The notes under the pieces are model-generated. The model did not search any database, was not told the origin of the DNA, and saw nothing but the letters and a program-made list of their open reading frames with translations. DNA of 24,692 nt from Alphaproteobacteria bacterium (GTDB lineage: Bacteria > Pseudomonadota > Alphaproteobacteria > Rickettsiales > UBA8987). Shown piece by piece: positions 16,927 through 24,692 of the stretch. Both the position numbers and the translations under genes were made by a program. Where the stretch lies: the NCBI GenBank assembly GCA_023269645.1, contig JAHFPR010000001.1, forward strand, positions 1 to 24,692, given 5' to 3'. The first letter of the stretch is position 1, and every line of letters starts with the position of its first letter.

Positions 16927-17030
16927 GTCACCCCGCACTTGTTGCGGGGCAATTCTAGAGGCATCCATCTTGCCACGGGTAAGTTGCAGCATGGATCGCC
17001 CTAGAATCGCTATGCGATTCAGGCGATGAC
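16927..17030. repeat. family D palindromic element, copy 2
   Basis: Runs from GTCACCCCGC to GCGATGAC between the PAS-protein gene and metC. It contains CCCCGCACTTGTTGCGGGG and GAATCGC/GCGATTC hairpins and ATCCATC/GATGGAT-like arms. It is related to copy 1 across its middle and right end, so the two copies bracket metC. Confidence 0.75.
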
Positions 17031-17047
17031 GGGATATACATCTCTTT

Positions 17048-17503
17048 CTAAAACGCTCGCCATGAAAGCCCCACCACCACGTGGCTTACTTCCTCTTTCT
17101 TCGTAGTGAATGGTATCATACAGCTACGATACTTCACCACCTTGTTTTTTTCATTGATGAATTTACCGTCCTCGAATATCGGTTGTTTCTGATCCACGCA
17201 CATATCAATTTTCCCAAGAATCGAAACACCGGGGACATTCTGCGATATTCCCGTTACCTGCTGCCCGGTGAGATCCTTTCCGAACGCTTGCACGATCTCC
17301 CTCCCCATATATTCATAAACATAGCTCCGCTTTCCTTTTTCGTGGATGTCCACACTAACACGGAAACAGAAATCCCATATCTCGGCAACCGCGTTGCTGT
17401 TGAATTTAGTAATCTCCGGAAGGTGGGCTTCCTTGCGCAGCCGCTCCCAATAGGTAGTAAGGCGCTGGGTGAGGCGCTGTTCCGAAATCATCTTGTCCTG
17501 CAT
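17048..17503 (-). CDS. PAS-like domain protein (PAS_5 / DUF1488-unrelated small type)
   Basis: A 151-residue soluble protein that resembles the small single-domain PAS_5 proteins of Alphaproteobacteria. The pattern is LPEITKFNSNAVAEIWDFCFRVSVDI, then YVYEYMGREIVQAFGKDLTGQQV and GKIDMCVDQKQPIFEDGKF, ending in a beta-rich C-terminus (SHVVVGLSWRAF). There is no signal peptide, membrane helix or output domain. A ribosome site GGAATAACC precedes the ATG. It is divergent from ahcY with 85 bp between them. The ligand and role are unknown; I infer a sensory or adaptor function from the fold only. The PAS assignment rests on the pattern and should be treated as probable. Confidence 0.65.
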   Translation of the reverse strand: MQDKMISEQRLTQRLTTYWERLRKEAHLPEITKFNSNAVAEIWDFCFRVSVDIHEKGKRSYVYEYMGREIVQAFGKDLTGQQVTGISQNVPGVSILGKIDMCVDQKQPIFEDGKFINEKNKVVKYRSCMIPFTTKKEEVSHVVVGLSWRAF

Positions 17504-17525
17504 GGTTATTCCATTATTTTATGAA

Positions 17526-17554
17526 TTGTTATTTGCATGAATCTGGTTCATGAT
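17526..17554 (+). promoter_or_regulatory. candidate ahcY promoter with embedded dyad
   Basis: TTGTTA (17526-17531), a 17-bp spacer and CATGAT (17549-17554), four of six matches in each box. A dyad CATGAA-TCTGG-TTCATG (17536-17552) fills the spacer and overlaps the -10. This is the usual place for an operator. No regulator is identified, and no known SAM or SAH riboswitch pattern is visible in this 85-bp gap. Confidence 0.4.
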
Positions 17555-17579
17555 GCCGCATCGTTATCCATAAAGGTAA

Positions 17580-18905
<1,326 letters not shown>

Positions 18906-18906
18906 T

Positions 18907-20889
18907 ATGCCCCTTTACGCCGTCATCTTTCTGGCTGTTATCCTTATAGCGGCGGGCGGCTATTCTCTGTTTCAGGAACGGCGGCGGAAGTTTTTGCAGC
19001 TTGCGGCTCACGTGGCTGCAACAGCAGCCGTTCCCAATGAAGCACTGCAACGGGAGAATGAAAAGCTCCGCAGCAAGCTGGAAACTTCCGCGCAGATGCT
19101 CGATACGCTGGAATACCCTTTCTGGCGGCGGGATGCTGGCTTCAATCTCGTTTATTGCAACCACGCCTATACGAAAATCCGAGAAAATCACGCCGATGAA
19201 ACCATCAGTGCCGAAACGGTAGAGCTTTTTTCCAAGGCAAAGGAGCTTGCAAAAAAAGCATCTGACCTCGGCGCGCCACAGCTTATCCGCAAGCATATCG
19301 TGATTGATGGCGCGCGCCATTTGTTTGAGATTCATGAGGTTCCCATTGAAGGCGGCACAGTTGGCTATGCCATTGATGTCACGCCGCAGGAGGAAATTGA
19401 GCACAGCCTGAGCCAGCATATCGCCGTGCAGAACGACCTGATGGAAAGCTCCACCAGTGCCATCGCCATTTATGGCGCGGATATGCGGCTGCGTTTCCAT
19501 AACCGCGCGTTCGTGAAGCTGTGGAAACTGGATGAGAACCTCCTCGGCCAGCACCCCGCTTATGCCGACATCCTGGAAATACTGCGCGAGAAAAACCTCC
19601 TGCCGGAACAGGCGAATTTCAAGGCCTTCAAGAAGGCCAGCCTCGGCCTGTTCACCAGCATCACCCAGAAGCATGAGGAATATTATTATCTGCCCGACGG
19701 GAAAGTGCTGCGCGTCATCATCATTCCGCATGAACTCGGCGGGCTGCTGTTTTCATATGAGGATATGACGGATCACATCACGCTGGAGCGATCCTACAAC
19801 ACGCTGATTTCCGTGAAGGCGCATACGCTCGATAACCTGTTCGAGGGCGTGGCGGTGTTCGGCGAAAACGGACGGCTGCAACTGAGCAATCCCGTATTTG
19901 CGAAACTGTGGGGGCTGGAGAAAAGCCTGCTCGCCTCGGAGCCGCGCCTCACCGATATTCTCGAAGCCATGAGGCCGCTTTACCGCTTTCATGGCAGGTG
20001 GGAGGATTTCAGGCAGCAGCTCATCGCAGCGGTACATACACGAAGCGGCTGCCAGAAGCAGCGGCTTGAACGCATGGACGGAACCATGCTGGAATGGGCG
20101 TGCATCCCCCTGCCCGACGGTGCGACGCTGCTCACCTATACCGACATCACGGATTCCATGCGCGTCGAGCAATCGCTGCGCGCGGAGAAAGAGGCGTTGC
20201 AGGCGGCGGACAGGCTCAAATCTAATTTCCTCTCTAATGTTTCCTACGAATTCCGCTCGCCACTTACTTCCATCAAGGGCTTTTCCGAAATCCTTCTCCA
20301 GCAGATATTCGGCGAGATAAACGCCAAACAGCGGGAATATCTGGAAGGCATCCTGGTTTCCTCCGACAGGCTGGCGGGCTTGATTGACAGCATCATGGAC
20401 GCGGCATCCATAGAAGCAGGCTACGTGAAATTCGATTACACAGATTTCAGCCTGGTGGACGCGCTTGGGGAAGTCATCGCCAGGGTCACGCCGGAACTCA
20501 GCCGGCGGCACGTTTCGCTGGTGATGAAGGATAAGGGCAAGCCCGGCATGATACGCGGTGATCGGGAACATCTCACCCAGGCGTTCTGCACCCTGCTGCG
20601 TACCGTCGCCACGCTGGTGGAGAGCGGGGCATCGCTCACCATTTCCGCCTTCCGCGATAAATGGGGCGATGTTACCATCACCATCGAGAACAGCGAGCAT
20701 CTGGTTCCCAAGGAAAAATGGGATACCGGGCTGGAACTCACCATCGCGCGGCGATTCATCGAGCTTCACGGCGGCACGGTGACGCTCATCACGGACGACA
20801 CCGCCGGAACCTACGTGCTCTGCACCCTGCCGAAAGAAGGCCACACCGAAAAACCCACCACCACGCTGACGGGAATCACGGCAGTATGA
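18907..20889 (+). CDS. divL: DivL-like PAS sensor pseudokinase
   Basis: Resembles DivL, the atypical kinase-like protein that acts upstream of CckA-CtrA in alphaproteobacterial cell-cycle control. The 660 residues contain an N-terminal membrane helix (about 3-20), a short coiled coil, three PAS-like regions (about 65-160, 175-290 and 305-415), a dimerisation helix and a C-terminal ATPase-like domain. The phospho-accepting His is replaced by Tyr447 (SNVSYEFRSPLTSI), as in Caulobacter DivL. The N box (HLTQAFCTLLRTVATL) lacks its Asn, no DxGxG box is visible, and the G2 region is TGLELTIARRFIELHGG. ATP binding is therefore doubtful. I chose the ATG at 18907, one base after the ahcY stop, because longer frames overlap ahcY. 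The next gene overlaps its stop as ATGA. The family is clear, the DivL role is inferred. Confidence 0.8.
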   Translation: MPLYAVIFLAVILIAAGGYSLFQERRRKFLQLAAHVAATAAVPNEALQRENEKLRSKLETSAQMLDTLEYPFWRRDAGFNLVYCNHAYTKIRENHADETISAETVELFSKAKELAKKASDLGAPQLIRKHIVIDGARHLFEIHEVPIEGGTVGYAIDVTPQEEIEHSLSQHIAVQNDLMESSTSAIAIYGADMRLRFHNRAFVKLWKLDENLLGQHPAYADILEILREKNLLPEQANFKAFKKASLGLFTSITQKHEEYYYLPDGKVLRVIIIPHELGGLLFSYEDMTDHITLERSYNTLISVKAHTLDNLFEGVAVFGENGRLQLSNPVFAKLWGLEKSLLASEPRLTDILEAMRPLYRFHGRWEDFRQQLIAAVHTRSGCQKQRLERMDGTMLEWACIPLPDGATLLTYTDITDSMRVEQSLRAEKEALQAADRLKSNFLSNVSYEFRSPLTSIKGFSEILLQQIFGEINAKQREYLEGILVSSDRLAGLIDSIMDAASIEAGYVKFDYTDFSLVDALGEVIARVTPELSRRHVSLVMKDKGKPGMIRGDREHLTQAFCTLLRTVATLVESGASLTISAFRDKWGDVTITIENSEHLVPKEKWDTGLELTIARRFIELHGGTVTLITDDTAGTYVLCTLPKEGHTEKPTTTLTGITAV

Positions 20890-21404
20890 CGGGTATCGCG
20901 CTCACCCTCCATAACCTGAATGAAACGGAAGTGCTCGCCCGGCGTGTTGCTTCGTTGTGCGGGTGCGGTGAAACCATTACACTGCGCGGAACGCTCGGCA
21001 CGGGGAAAACCGCATTCGCGCGGGCGTTTATCCGGCATTTTACTCCGGATGCGGAGGAGGTTGTCAGCCCTACTTTTTCGCTGCTGCAGGTGTATCCTTG
21101 TCATCCTGAACGAAGTGAAGGATCTCCTGCGGCGGGGGATCCTTCGCCTACGGCTCAGGATGACAATTACGGAGAAATCTGGCATCTCGATCTCTACCGC
21201 CTGAAATCAGCGGAGGAAGCACTGGAAATCGGCATCGAGGATGGGTGGGAGCGCGCTATCCTCCTCATCGAATGGCCGGAGGTCATAGAACATTTGCTTC
21301 CCGCCAACAGGCTGGATATAACTATGGAATACGGCGCGAAACCGGATGAACGCGTCGTCAATCTTCAACCGCACGGAACCTGGATCAACAAACTGTCATC
21401 CTGA
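20886..21404 (+). CDS. tsaE: tRNA t6A biosynthesis ATPase TsaE with inserted peptide
   Basis: TsaE works with TsaB and TsaD to make the universal t6A37 modification of ANN-decoding tRNAs. The 172 residues contain the P-loop LRGTLGTGKTAFARAFIR (33-50), VSPTFSLLQVY (60-70), HLDLYRL (100-106) and LLIEWPEV (127-134), all in family order. Residues 72-93, beginning CHPERSEGS, are extra and encoded by a family A palindromic element. They sit in the loop between LLQVY and the HLDLYRL strand, next to the metal site. The last residues LSS and the stop are supplied by a second copy of the same element. It starts at the ATGA overlap with the DivL-like gene. The family is usually near 150 residues. Confidence 0.92.
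   Translation: MTGIALTLHNLNETEVLARRVASLCGCGETITLRGTLGTGKTAFARAFIRHFTPDAEEVVSPTFSLLQVYPCHPERSEGSPAAGDPSPTAQDDNYGEIWHLDLYRLKSAEEALEIGIEDGWERAILLIEWPEVIEHLLPANRLDITMEYGAKPDERVVNLQPHGTWINKLSS
21098..21166. repeat. family A coding palindromic element (in tsaE)
   Basis: Perfect outer ends TTGTCATCCTGA and TCAGGATGACAA, 69 bp overall (23 codons) and 65 bp between GTC and GAC. It encodes [13 protein letters not shown] followed by DPSPTAQDD in the tsaE frame, the same frame and orientation as in trmJ and mutS. Confidence 0.92.
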
Positions 21405-21461
21405 ACGAAGTGAAGTATCTCCTGCGGCGGGGGATGCTTCGCCTTCGGATCAGGATGACAA
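21393..21461. repeat. family A palindromic element at the tsaE stop
   Basis: Differs from the copy at 21098-21166 at only a few positions and has the same orientation, but is entered in a different frame, so the TGA in its left end (21402-21404) ends tsaE. The right end lies about 13 bp before the amgK ATG, and the amgK ribosome site (AAAGGAAAC) begins immediately after it. Confidence 0.92.
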
Positions 21462-21473
21462 TGAAAGGAAACT

Positions 21474-22571
21474 ATGCAAGCACACACACCACGGGTAACA
21501 TTGCGGGATGCATTCCTCGAAGCGCACGGCTGGGGGGATGCCGATCTCGTGCATCTGGCGGGGGATGCCTCGTTCCGCAGCTACAAGCGGCTGAAGCGGC
21601 AGGTGGAGATGACCGTGCTGCCCGACGCGCCGCCGCCGGAAGGCTGCAAGCCCTTCGTGGGGAAGGATATTGAGCACGTGGTGCTAATGGACGCGCCACC
21701 GCCCAAGGAAGATGTGCGCCCTTTCATCACGATTGACCGCTACCTGCGCCATCAAGGCTTGAATGCCCCGGAAATCCTTGCGGAAGACGTGGATAACGGT
21801 TTCCTGCTTCTGGAGGATTTCGGGGATGACCGCTATACCAGCATCCTTGATAACACAGGGAACCGCGATCTGGAACGCACCATGTACCATCACGCGATTG
21901 ACGTGCTGGCCTCGCTCCATAAATGCCCGCCGCCCCGCGACGTGCGCCCTTACAGCGCGAAAATGCTGATGTTCGAGTGCCATCTGCTGACGGATTGGTA
22001 TCTGCCGCTGATTCATGGTGTGCCGACTTCCGAAAGCCTCAAACGGGAATATACGGAGTTCTGGAACGCACTTCTGCCCGCCACCGAAATGCGGCAGAAA
22101 GTGCTCGTGCTGCGGGATTATCATGCCGATAACCTGATGTGGATGCCCGCGCGCACCGGCCTCGATAAAGTGGGGCTGCTGGATTTTCAGGATGCGGTGA
22201 TTGGCTCACCCGCCTACGATCTTGTATCGCTGCTGGAAGATGCGCGCCGCGATGTCGCCCCGGATTTCGCGGAGGAGATGAAGGAGTATTACCTCCGCCA
22301 GATTCCCAGCATCCCGCGTGAGGAGTTCCTGACTTCCTACGCGCTGCTGGGGGCGCAGCGCAACATGAAAATCCTCGGCATTTTCGCCCGCCTCGCGCTG
22401 CGGGATGGAAAATACAACTATCGCGTGTTTATGCCGCGCGTATGGGGCTGCCTGGAACGCGATTTGCAACATCCGCTTTTACAACCCATCCGCGCATGGC
22501 TGGATGAGGTGCTGCCGGAATCCCTCCGCAAGGAAGTGCCGCCCGTGCCGGAAAAGGCAGTCGTCAGCTGA
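21474..22571 (+). CDS. amgK: N-acetylmuramate/N-acetylglucosamine kinase (AmgK-like)
   Basis: An aminoglycoside-phosphotransferase-fold kinase. AmgK phosphorylates the anomeric position of MurNAc so that MurU can make UDP-MurNAc in cell wall recycling. The 365 residues show the N-lobe start GDASFRSYKRL, then NAPEILAEDVDNGFLLLEDFGDDRYT, the catalytic loop LRDYHADNLMW (about residues 219-229) and the metal motif LLDFQDAVIGSPAYDLVSLLED. An oddity is a 22-residue internal duplication: VLPDAPPPEGCKPFV (48-62) and VLMDAPPPKEDVRPF (70-84); the family normally has only the second. AAAGGAAAC precedes the ATG. The stop overlaps the murU start (TGATG). The neighbour MurU strongly supports the role. Confidence 0.88.
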   Translation: MQAHTPRVTLRDAFLEAHGWGDADLVHLAGDASFRSYKRLKRQVEMTVLPDAPPPEGCKPFVGKDIEHVVLMDAPPPKEDVRPFITIDRYLRHQGLNAPEILAEDVDNGFLLLEDFGDDRYTSILDNTGNRDLERTMYHHAIDVLASLHKCPPPRDVRPYSAKMLMFECHLLTDWYLPLIHGVPTSESLKREYTEFWNALLPATEMRQKVLVLRDYHADNLMWMPARTGLDKVGLLDFQDAVIGSPAYDLVSLLEDARRDVAPDFAEEMKEYYLRQIPSIPREEFLTSYALLGAQRNMKILGIFARLALRDGKYNYRVFMPRVWGCLERDLQHPLLQPIRAWLDEVLPESLRKEVPPVPEKAVVS

Positions 22572-23332
22572 TGCCCGCCATCCCGCACACCGCCATGATT
22601 TTTGCCGCAGGCTACGGCACACGGATGCGTCCGCTTACGGATGCCCTGCCGAAGCCACTCGTGCCCGTTCTCGGCAAGCCGCTTATTGATTACCGGCTGG
22701 ATAAACTGGCGGAAATCGGGGTAAAGCGCGTGGTCGTCAACACCCATTACAAAGCGGAAATGCTGGAGGCGCACCTTGCGCGGCGGAAGGATATGGAAAT
22801 CATCATTTCCCGTGAGGAAACGCTGCTGGAAACCGGTGGCGGGCTGGTGAAGGCTCTGCCCTGGCTGGGGGATCGCCCCATCTACCTCCTCAACGCGGAT
22901 ATGATCTGGATGGACAACGAAACGCCCGCACTGATTCGCCTCGCGGAACAGTGGGATGACAGCACAATGGACGAGCTGCTCCTCCTCCAGCCCCGCGAAC
23001 GCGCCCTGGGATACCACGGTACGGGAGATTTCGGGCTGGATGCCGCCAGCCACTTGCAACGGAAGGATACCCCCCCCTACCCCTTCGTGTTTACCGGGAT
23101 ACAGATATTTCATCCAAAACGGCTCGCTGCCTTCAGTGTAGAGCCTTTTTCGCGCAATATTCTGTGGAAAAACGCCTGGCGAGAGGAGAACGGCACGTTT
23201 GAAAGGCTTTACGGACTGCCGCATATCGGTGAATGGCTGCATATTGATTCCGTGGAGAACCTCAAGGATGCGGAAGCCTACCTCACAGCGCAAACTTCCC
23301 GCGATTCATGCTTGTCAACCAGGCTGAAATAG
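22571..23332 (+). CDS. murU: MurNAc-1-phosphate uridylyltransferase (MurU-like)
   Basis: A nucleotidyltransferase that converts MurNAc-1-phosphate to UDP-MurNAc, by-passing de novo synthesis. The 253 residues start with the signature MIFAAGYGTRMRPLTDALPKPLVPVLGKPLI (broken here for brevity: FAAGYGTRMRPL near 11-22, PKPLVP near 27-32). Other motifs are LETGGG (about 86-91) and the metal-binding LLNADMIW (about 105-112). The C-terminus has FTGIQIFHPKRL and a short lysine-ended tail. The ATG overlaps the amgK TGA by one base, so translation is coupled. A candidate promoter for virB8 lies inside its last codons. A glucose-1-phosphate-type specificity is possible, but the pairing with amgK favours MurU. 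Confidence 0.88.
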   Translation: MPAIPHTAMIFAAGYGTRMRPLTDALPKPLVPVLGKPLIDYRLDKLAEIGVKRVVVNTHYKAEMLEAHLARRKDMEIIISREETLLETGGGLVKALPWLGDRPIYLLNADMIWMDNETPALIRLAEQWDDSTMDELLLLQPRERALGYHGTGDFGLDAASHLQRKDTPPYPFVFTGIQIFHPKRLAAFSVEPFSRNILWKNAWREENGTFERLYGLPHIGEWLHIDSVENLKDAEAYLTAQTSRDSCLSTRLK

Positions 23333-23340
23333 AGGATAAT
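23312..23340 (+). promoter_or_regulatory. sigma-70-type promoter of virB8-virB9
   Basis: TTGTCA (23312-23317), a 17-bp spacer and GATAAT (23335-23340), five of six matches in each box. The -35 and spacer lie within the final codons of murU. The start would be near 23347, giving a leader of about 27 nt with GAGGGG ahead of the virB8 ATG. It would separate the secretion genes from the upstream cell-wall genes. Confidence 0.6.
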
Positions 23341-23373
23341 TCCTGCTACATCTGAGGGGATACGCATACCGCA

Positions 23374-24135
23374 ATGGCTGATGAATATTTCAAAGAACTG
23401 GCCGAGAAAATTGAATCCGGCGAATATTTTCAGGATGCCCGCGCCTGGTATAGCAGCAAATACCTCTCGCCCTTTGTTGACCGCGCCTATTTCGTGCTGC
23501 TCATCTTCCTGAGCATCGTGCTGCTTGTTGTCGCTTACAGCACACTATTCAGTTTTTATCCCCTAAAAACCTATAAACCTGTTTTTATTGTTAATGACGA
23601 TCAGGCCACGAAATATCCGACACTGAAAGCCATAGGAAATGTCCATAATCCGGTGGAAAACCCACAGCCTGTGGTGCAGAAATACCTGTTGAAAAAATTT
23701 GTCGAAGCCTACGAAACATATGATTTCCGCAATAATTTTGCACGGCTTGAACGCAACAAGAAAGTTATCACGCAACTTTCGGACGAGGACACCGCCAGGC
23801 AATATGACAATTTCATGAATGTGACCAACCCGGATAGCCCGATGCTGCGCTACCATAAGGAAGCCCTCCGCAAGGTAGAGGTTGATAAAGGGTCGTTCTC
23901 CATCCAGAAAATCAGCGGAACGGCGGGACAATCGGCTGATTCTTCCCAACGCTATACAGCCACGGTTGATTTTTCAGCCACGGAGACTAGTATAACCACC
24001 GGGGTGCAGCAGAAAAATACATGGCGCGCCAAAATCAGCTTCGTGTATAAAGATATTCGGTATGACCGGAAAACGCGGGATTTTATGCCACTGAAGTTTA
24101 AGATAACAAAATATTCTGTCGAAAAACTGGGATAA
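23374..24135 (+). CDS. virB8: type IV secretion inner-membrane protein VirB8
   Basis: VirB8 is a bitopic inner-membrane assembly factor of type IV secretion. The 253 residues have a short cytoplasmic N-terminus (1-36, with YFQDARAWYSSKYLSPF), one membrane helix (about 38-60) and a periplasmic NTF2-like domain. That domain shows YKPVFIVND, VVQKYLLKKFVEAYETYDF and, near the end, TWRAKISFVYKDIRYDRKTRDFMPLKFKITKYSVEKL. The pattern fits the Rickettsiales rvh-type VirB8 more than the plasmid-conjugation type, by impression only. virB9 follows 4 bp after its stop. A GAGGGG lies about 12 bases before the ATG. Confidence 0.9.
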   Translation: MADEYFKELAEKIESGEYFQDARAWYSSKYLSPFVDRAYFVLLIFLSIVLLVVAYSTLFSFYPLKTYKPVFIVNDDQATKYPTLKAIGNVHNPVENPQPVVQKYLLKKFVEAYETYDFRNNFARLERNKKVITQLSDEDTARQYDNFMNVTNPDSPMLRYHKEALRKVEVDKGSFSIQKISGTAGQSADSSQRYTATVDFSATETSITTGVQQKNTWRAKISFVYKDIRYDRKTRDFMPLKFKITKYSVEKLG

Positions 24136-24139
24136 CATA

Positions 24140-24692
24140 ATGATAAAAAGATGCTATTTTTTCAATGGGGTGCTGCTGGCAGCAGTGGTGCTTGCGTTCT
24201 GTTTTTCCTCTCCCGCGCACGCCAATCAGGAACCTCAGCCTATCGCCGGCGATCCCCGTATCCGCACCTATGTGTACGATCCTAACGATGTCTACATCTT
24301 CACCGGACACTATAAATATTCGTCCATTATCGAATTTGATAATGACGAGAATATTGATAGCATCAGCCTGGGCGACCCCACCGGCTGGCAGATCGTGCAC
24401 CAGGGCGCGCGTCTGTTCATGAAGCCGATTGATCAGAACGCCACCACCAACATGACCATCTTCACGGATAAACGCATCTATTTCTTCGAGTTGCACGCCG
24501 AACAGGCAGAAGACATCCGTGATGAGGAAATCGTATTCCTCGTGCAGTTTGTCTACCCGGACAGCGATAAGGGAGAAGGTGCTACTTTCCGGGAATTTGA
24601 TGTAAAAAAAGACCCTGAAAACTCCGGAAGTTCCAGTAGCGCGAAGACTCCCGGCAGCACGACGGGCGCGGCAGGGGAAGATGAGGAAGAAA
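24140..24692 (+). CDS. virB9: type IV secretion outer-complex protein VirB9 (partial)
   Basis: VirB9 lies in the periplasm and outer membrane and builds the core channel with VirB7 and VirB10. The window shows the first 184 codons; the frame is open at the right edge. A signal peptide (MIKRCYFFNGVLLAAVVLAF..., cleavage near AHA/NQ at about residue 29) is followed by the VirB9/TrbG signature DPRIRTYVYDPNDVYIFTGH, IIEFDNDENIDSISLGDPTGW and LFMKPIDQNATTNMTIFTDKRIYFFEL. A Ser/Gly/Glu-rich linker closes the visible part, as expected before the C-terminal VirB7-binding domain. It starts 4 bp after virB8. VirB10, VirB11 and VirD4 would be expected beyond the window. Confidence 0.9.
   Translation, partial: MIKRCYFFNGVLLAAVVLAFCFSSPAHANQEPQPIAGDPRIRTYVYDPNDVYIFTGHYKYSSIIEFDNDENIDSISLGDPTGWQIVHQGARLFMKPIDQNATTNMTIFTDKRIYFFELHAEQAEDIRDEEIVFLVQFVYPDSDKGEGATFREFDVKKDPENSGSSSSAKTPGSTTGAAGEDEEE

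Overview
The window looks like a chromosomal segment of an alphaproteobacterium. The signs are an F1Fo ATP synthase Fo operon with separate b and b' genes, a malic enzyme fused to a phosphotransacetylase-like domain, the run ahcY / DivL-like PAS protein / tsaE / amgK / murU, and the start of a virB8-virB9 type IV secretion cluster that resembles the rvh system of Rickettsiales. The DNA is moderately GC-rich by eye, which is unusual for classical Rickettsiales. My best guess is a host-associated alphaproteobacterium outside the very AT-rich lineages, but the genus cannot be read from here.

Layout. Bases 1-11972 are all on the minus strand. Read in transcription order they are: mutS (frameshifted), a 90-aa unknown, trmJ, rpsD with its own promoter and leader, hemB, a Sel1-repeat protein, rnhB, dciA, a DsbA-like thiol oxidoreductase, and atpI-atpB-atpE-atpF'-atpF. 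A 765-bp gene-poor gap (11973-12737) holds the mutS promoter, four kinds of inverted repeat, two terminator-like hairpins and one possible 36-residue membrane peptide. Then come maeB and rpsT (+), metC and a PAS-domain protein (-), and a tight plus-strand run ahcY, divL-like, tsaE, amgK, murU, virB8, virB9. virB9 runs off the right edge.

The most striking property is the density of short palindromic elements. One family (65-67 bp between GTC and GAC, ends TGTCATCCTGA / TCAGGATGACA) occurs five times. Three copies lie inside the reading frames of trmJ, mutS and tsaE, always in the same orientation and frame, and add nearly the same 22-residue peptide. A fourth copy supplies the stop codon of tsaE and the fifth lies just upstream of maeB. 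Other families end in a related YGTCA signature, and further iterated-word palindromes sit inside hemB, directly against its start codon, and at the end of trmJ. This resembles the protein-coding palindromic elements known from Rickettsia (RPE), but in unrelated sequence.

Other notable points: mutS is broken by an apparent 2-bp loss in a GC dinucleotide run; the kinase-like gene after ahcY has Tyr in place of the phospho-accepting His and a decayed ATPase domain, as expected for DivL; AmgK carries an internal duplication; and rpsD, ahcY, rpsT and virB8 have recognisable promoter or leader signals.
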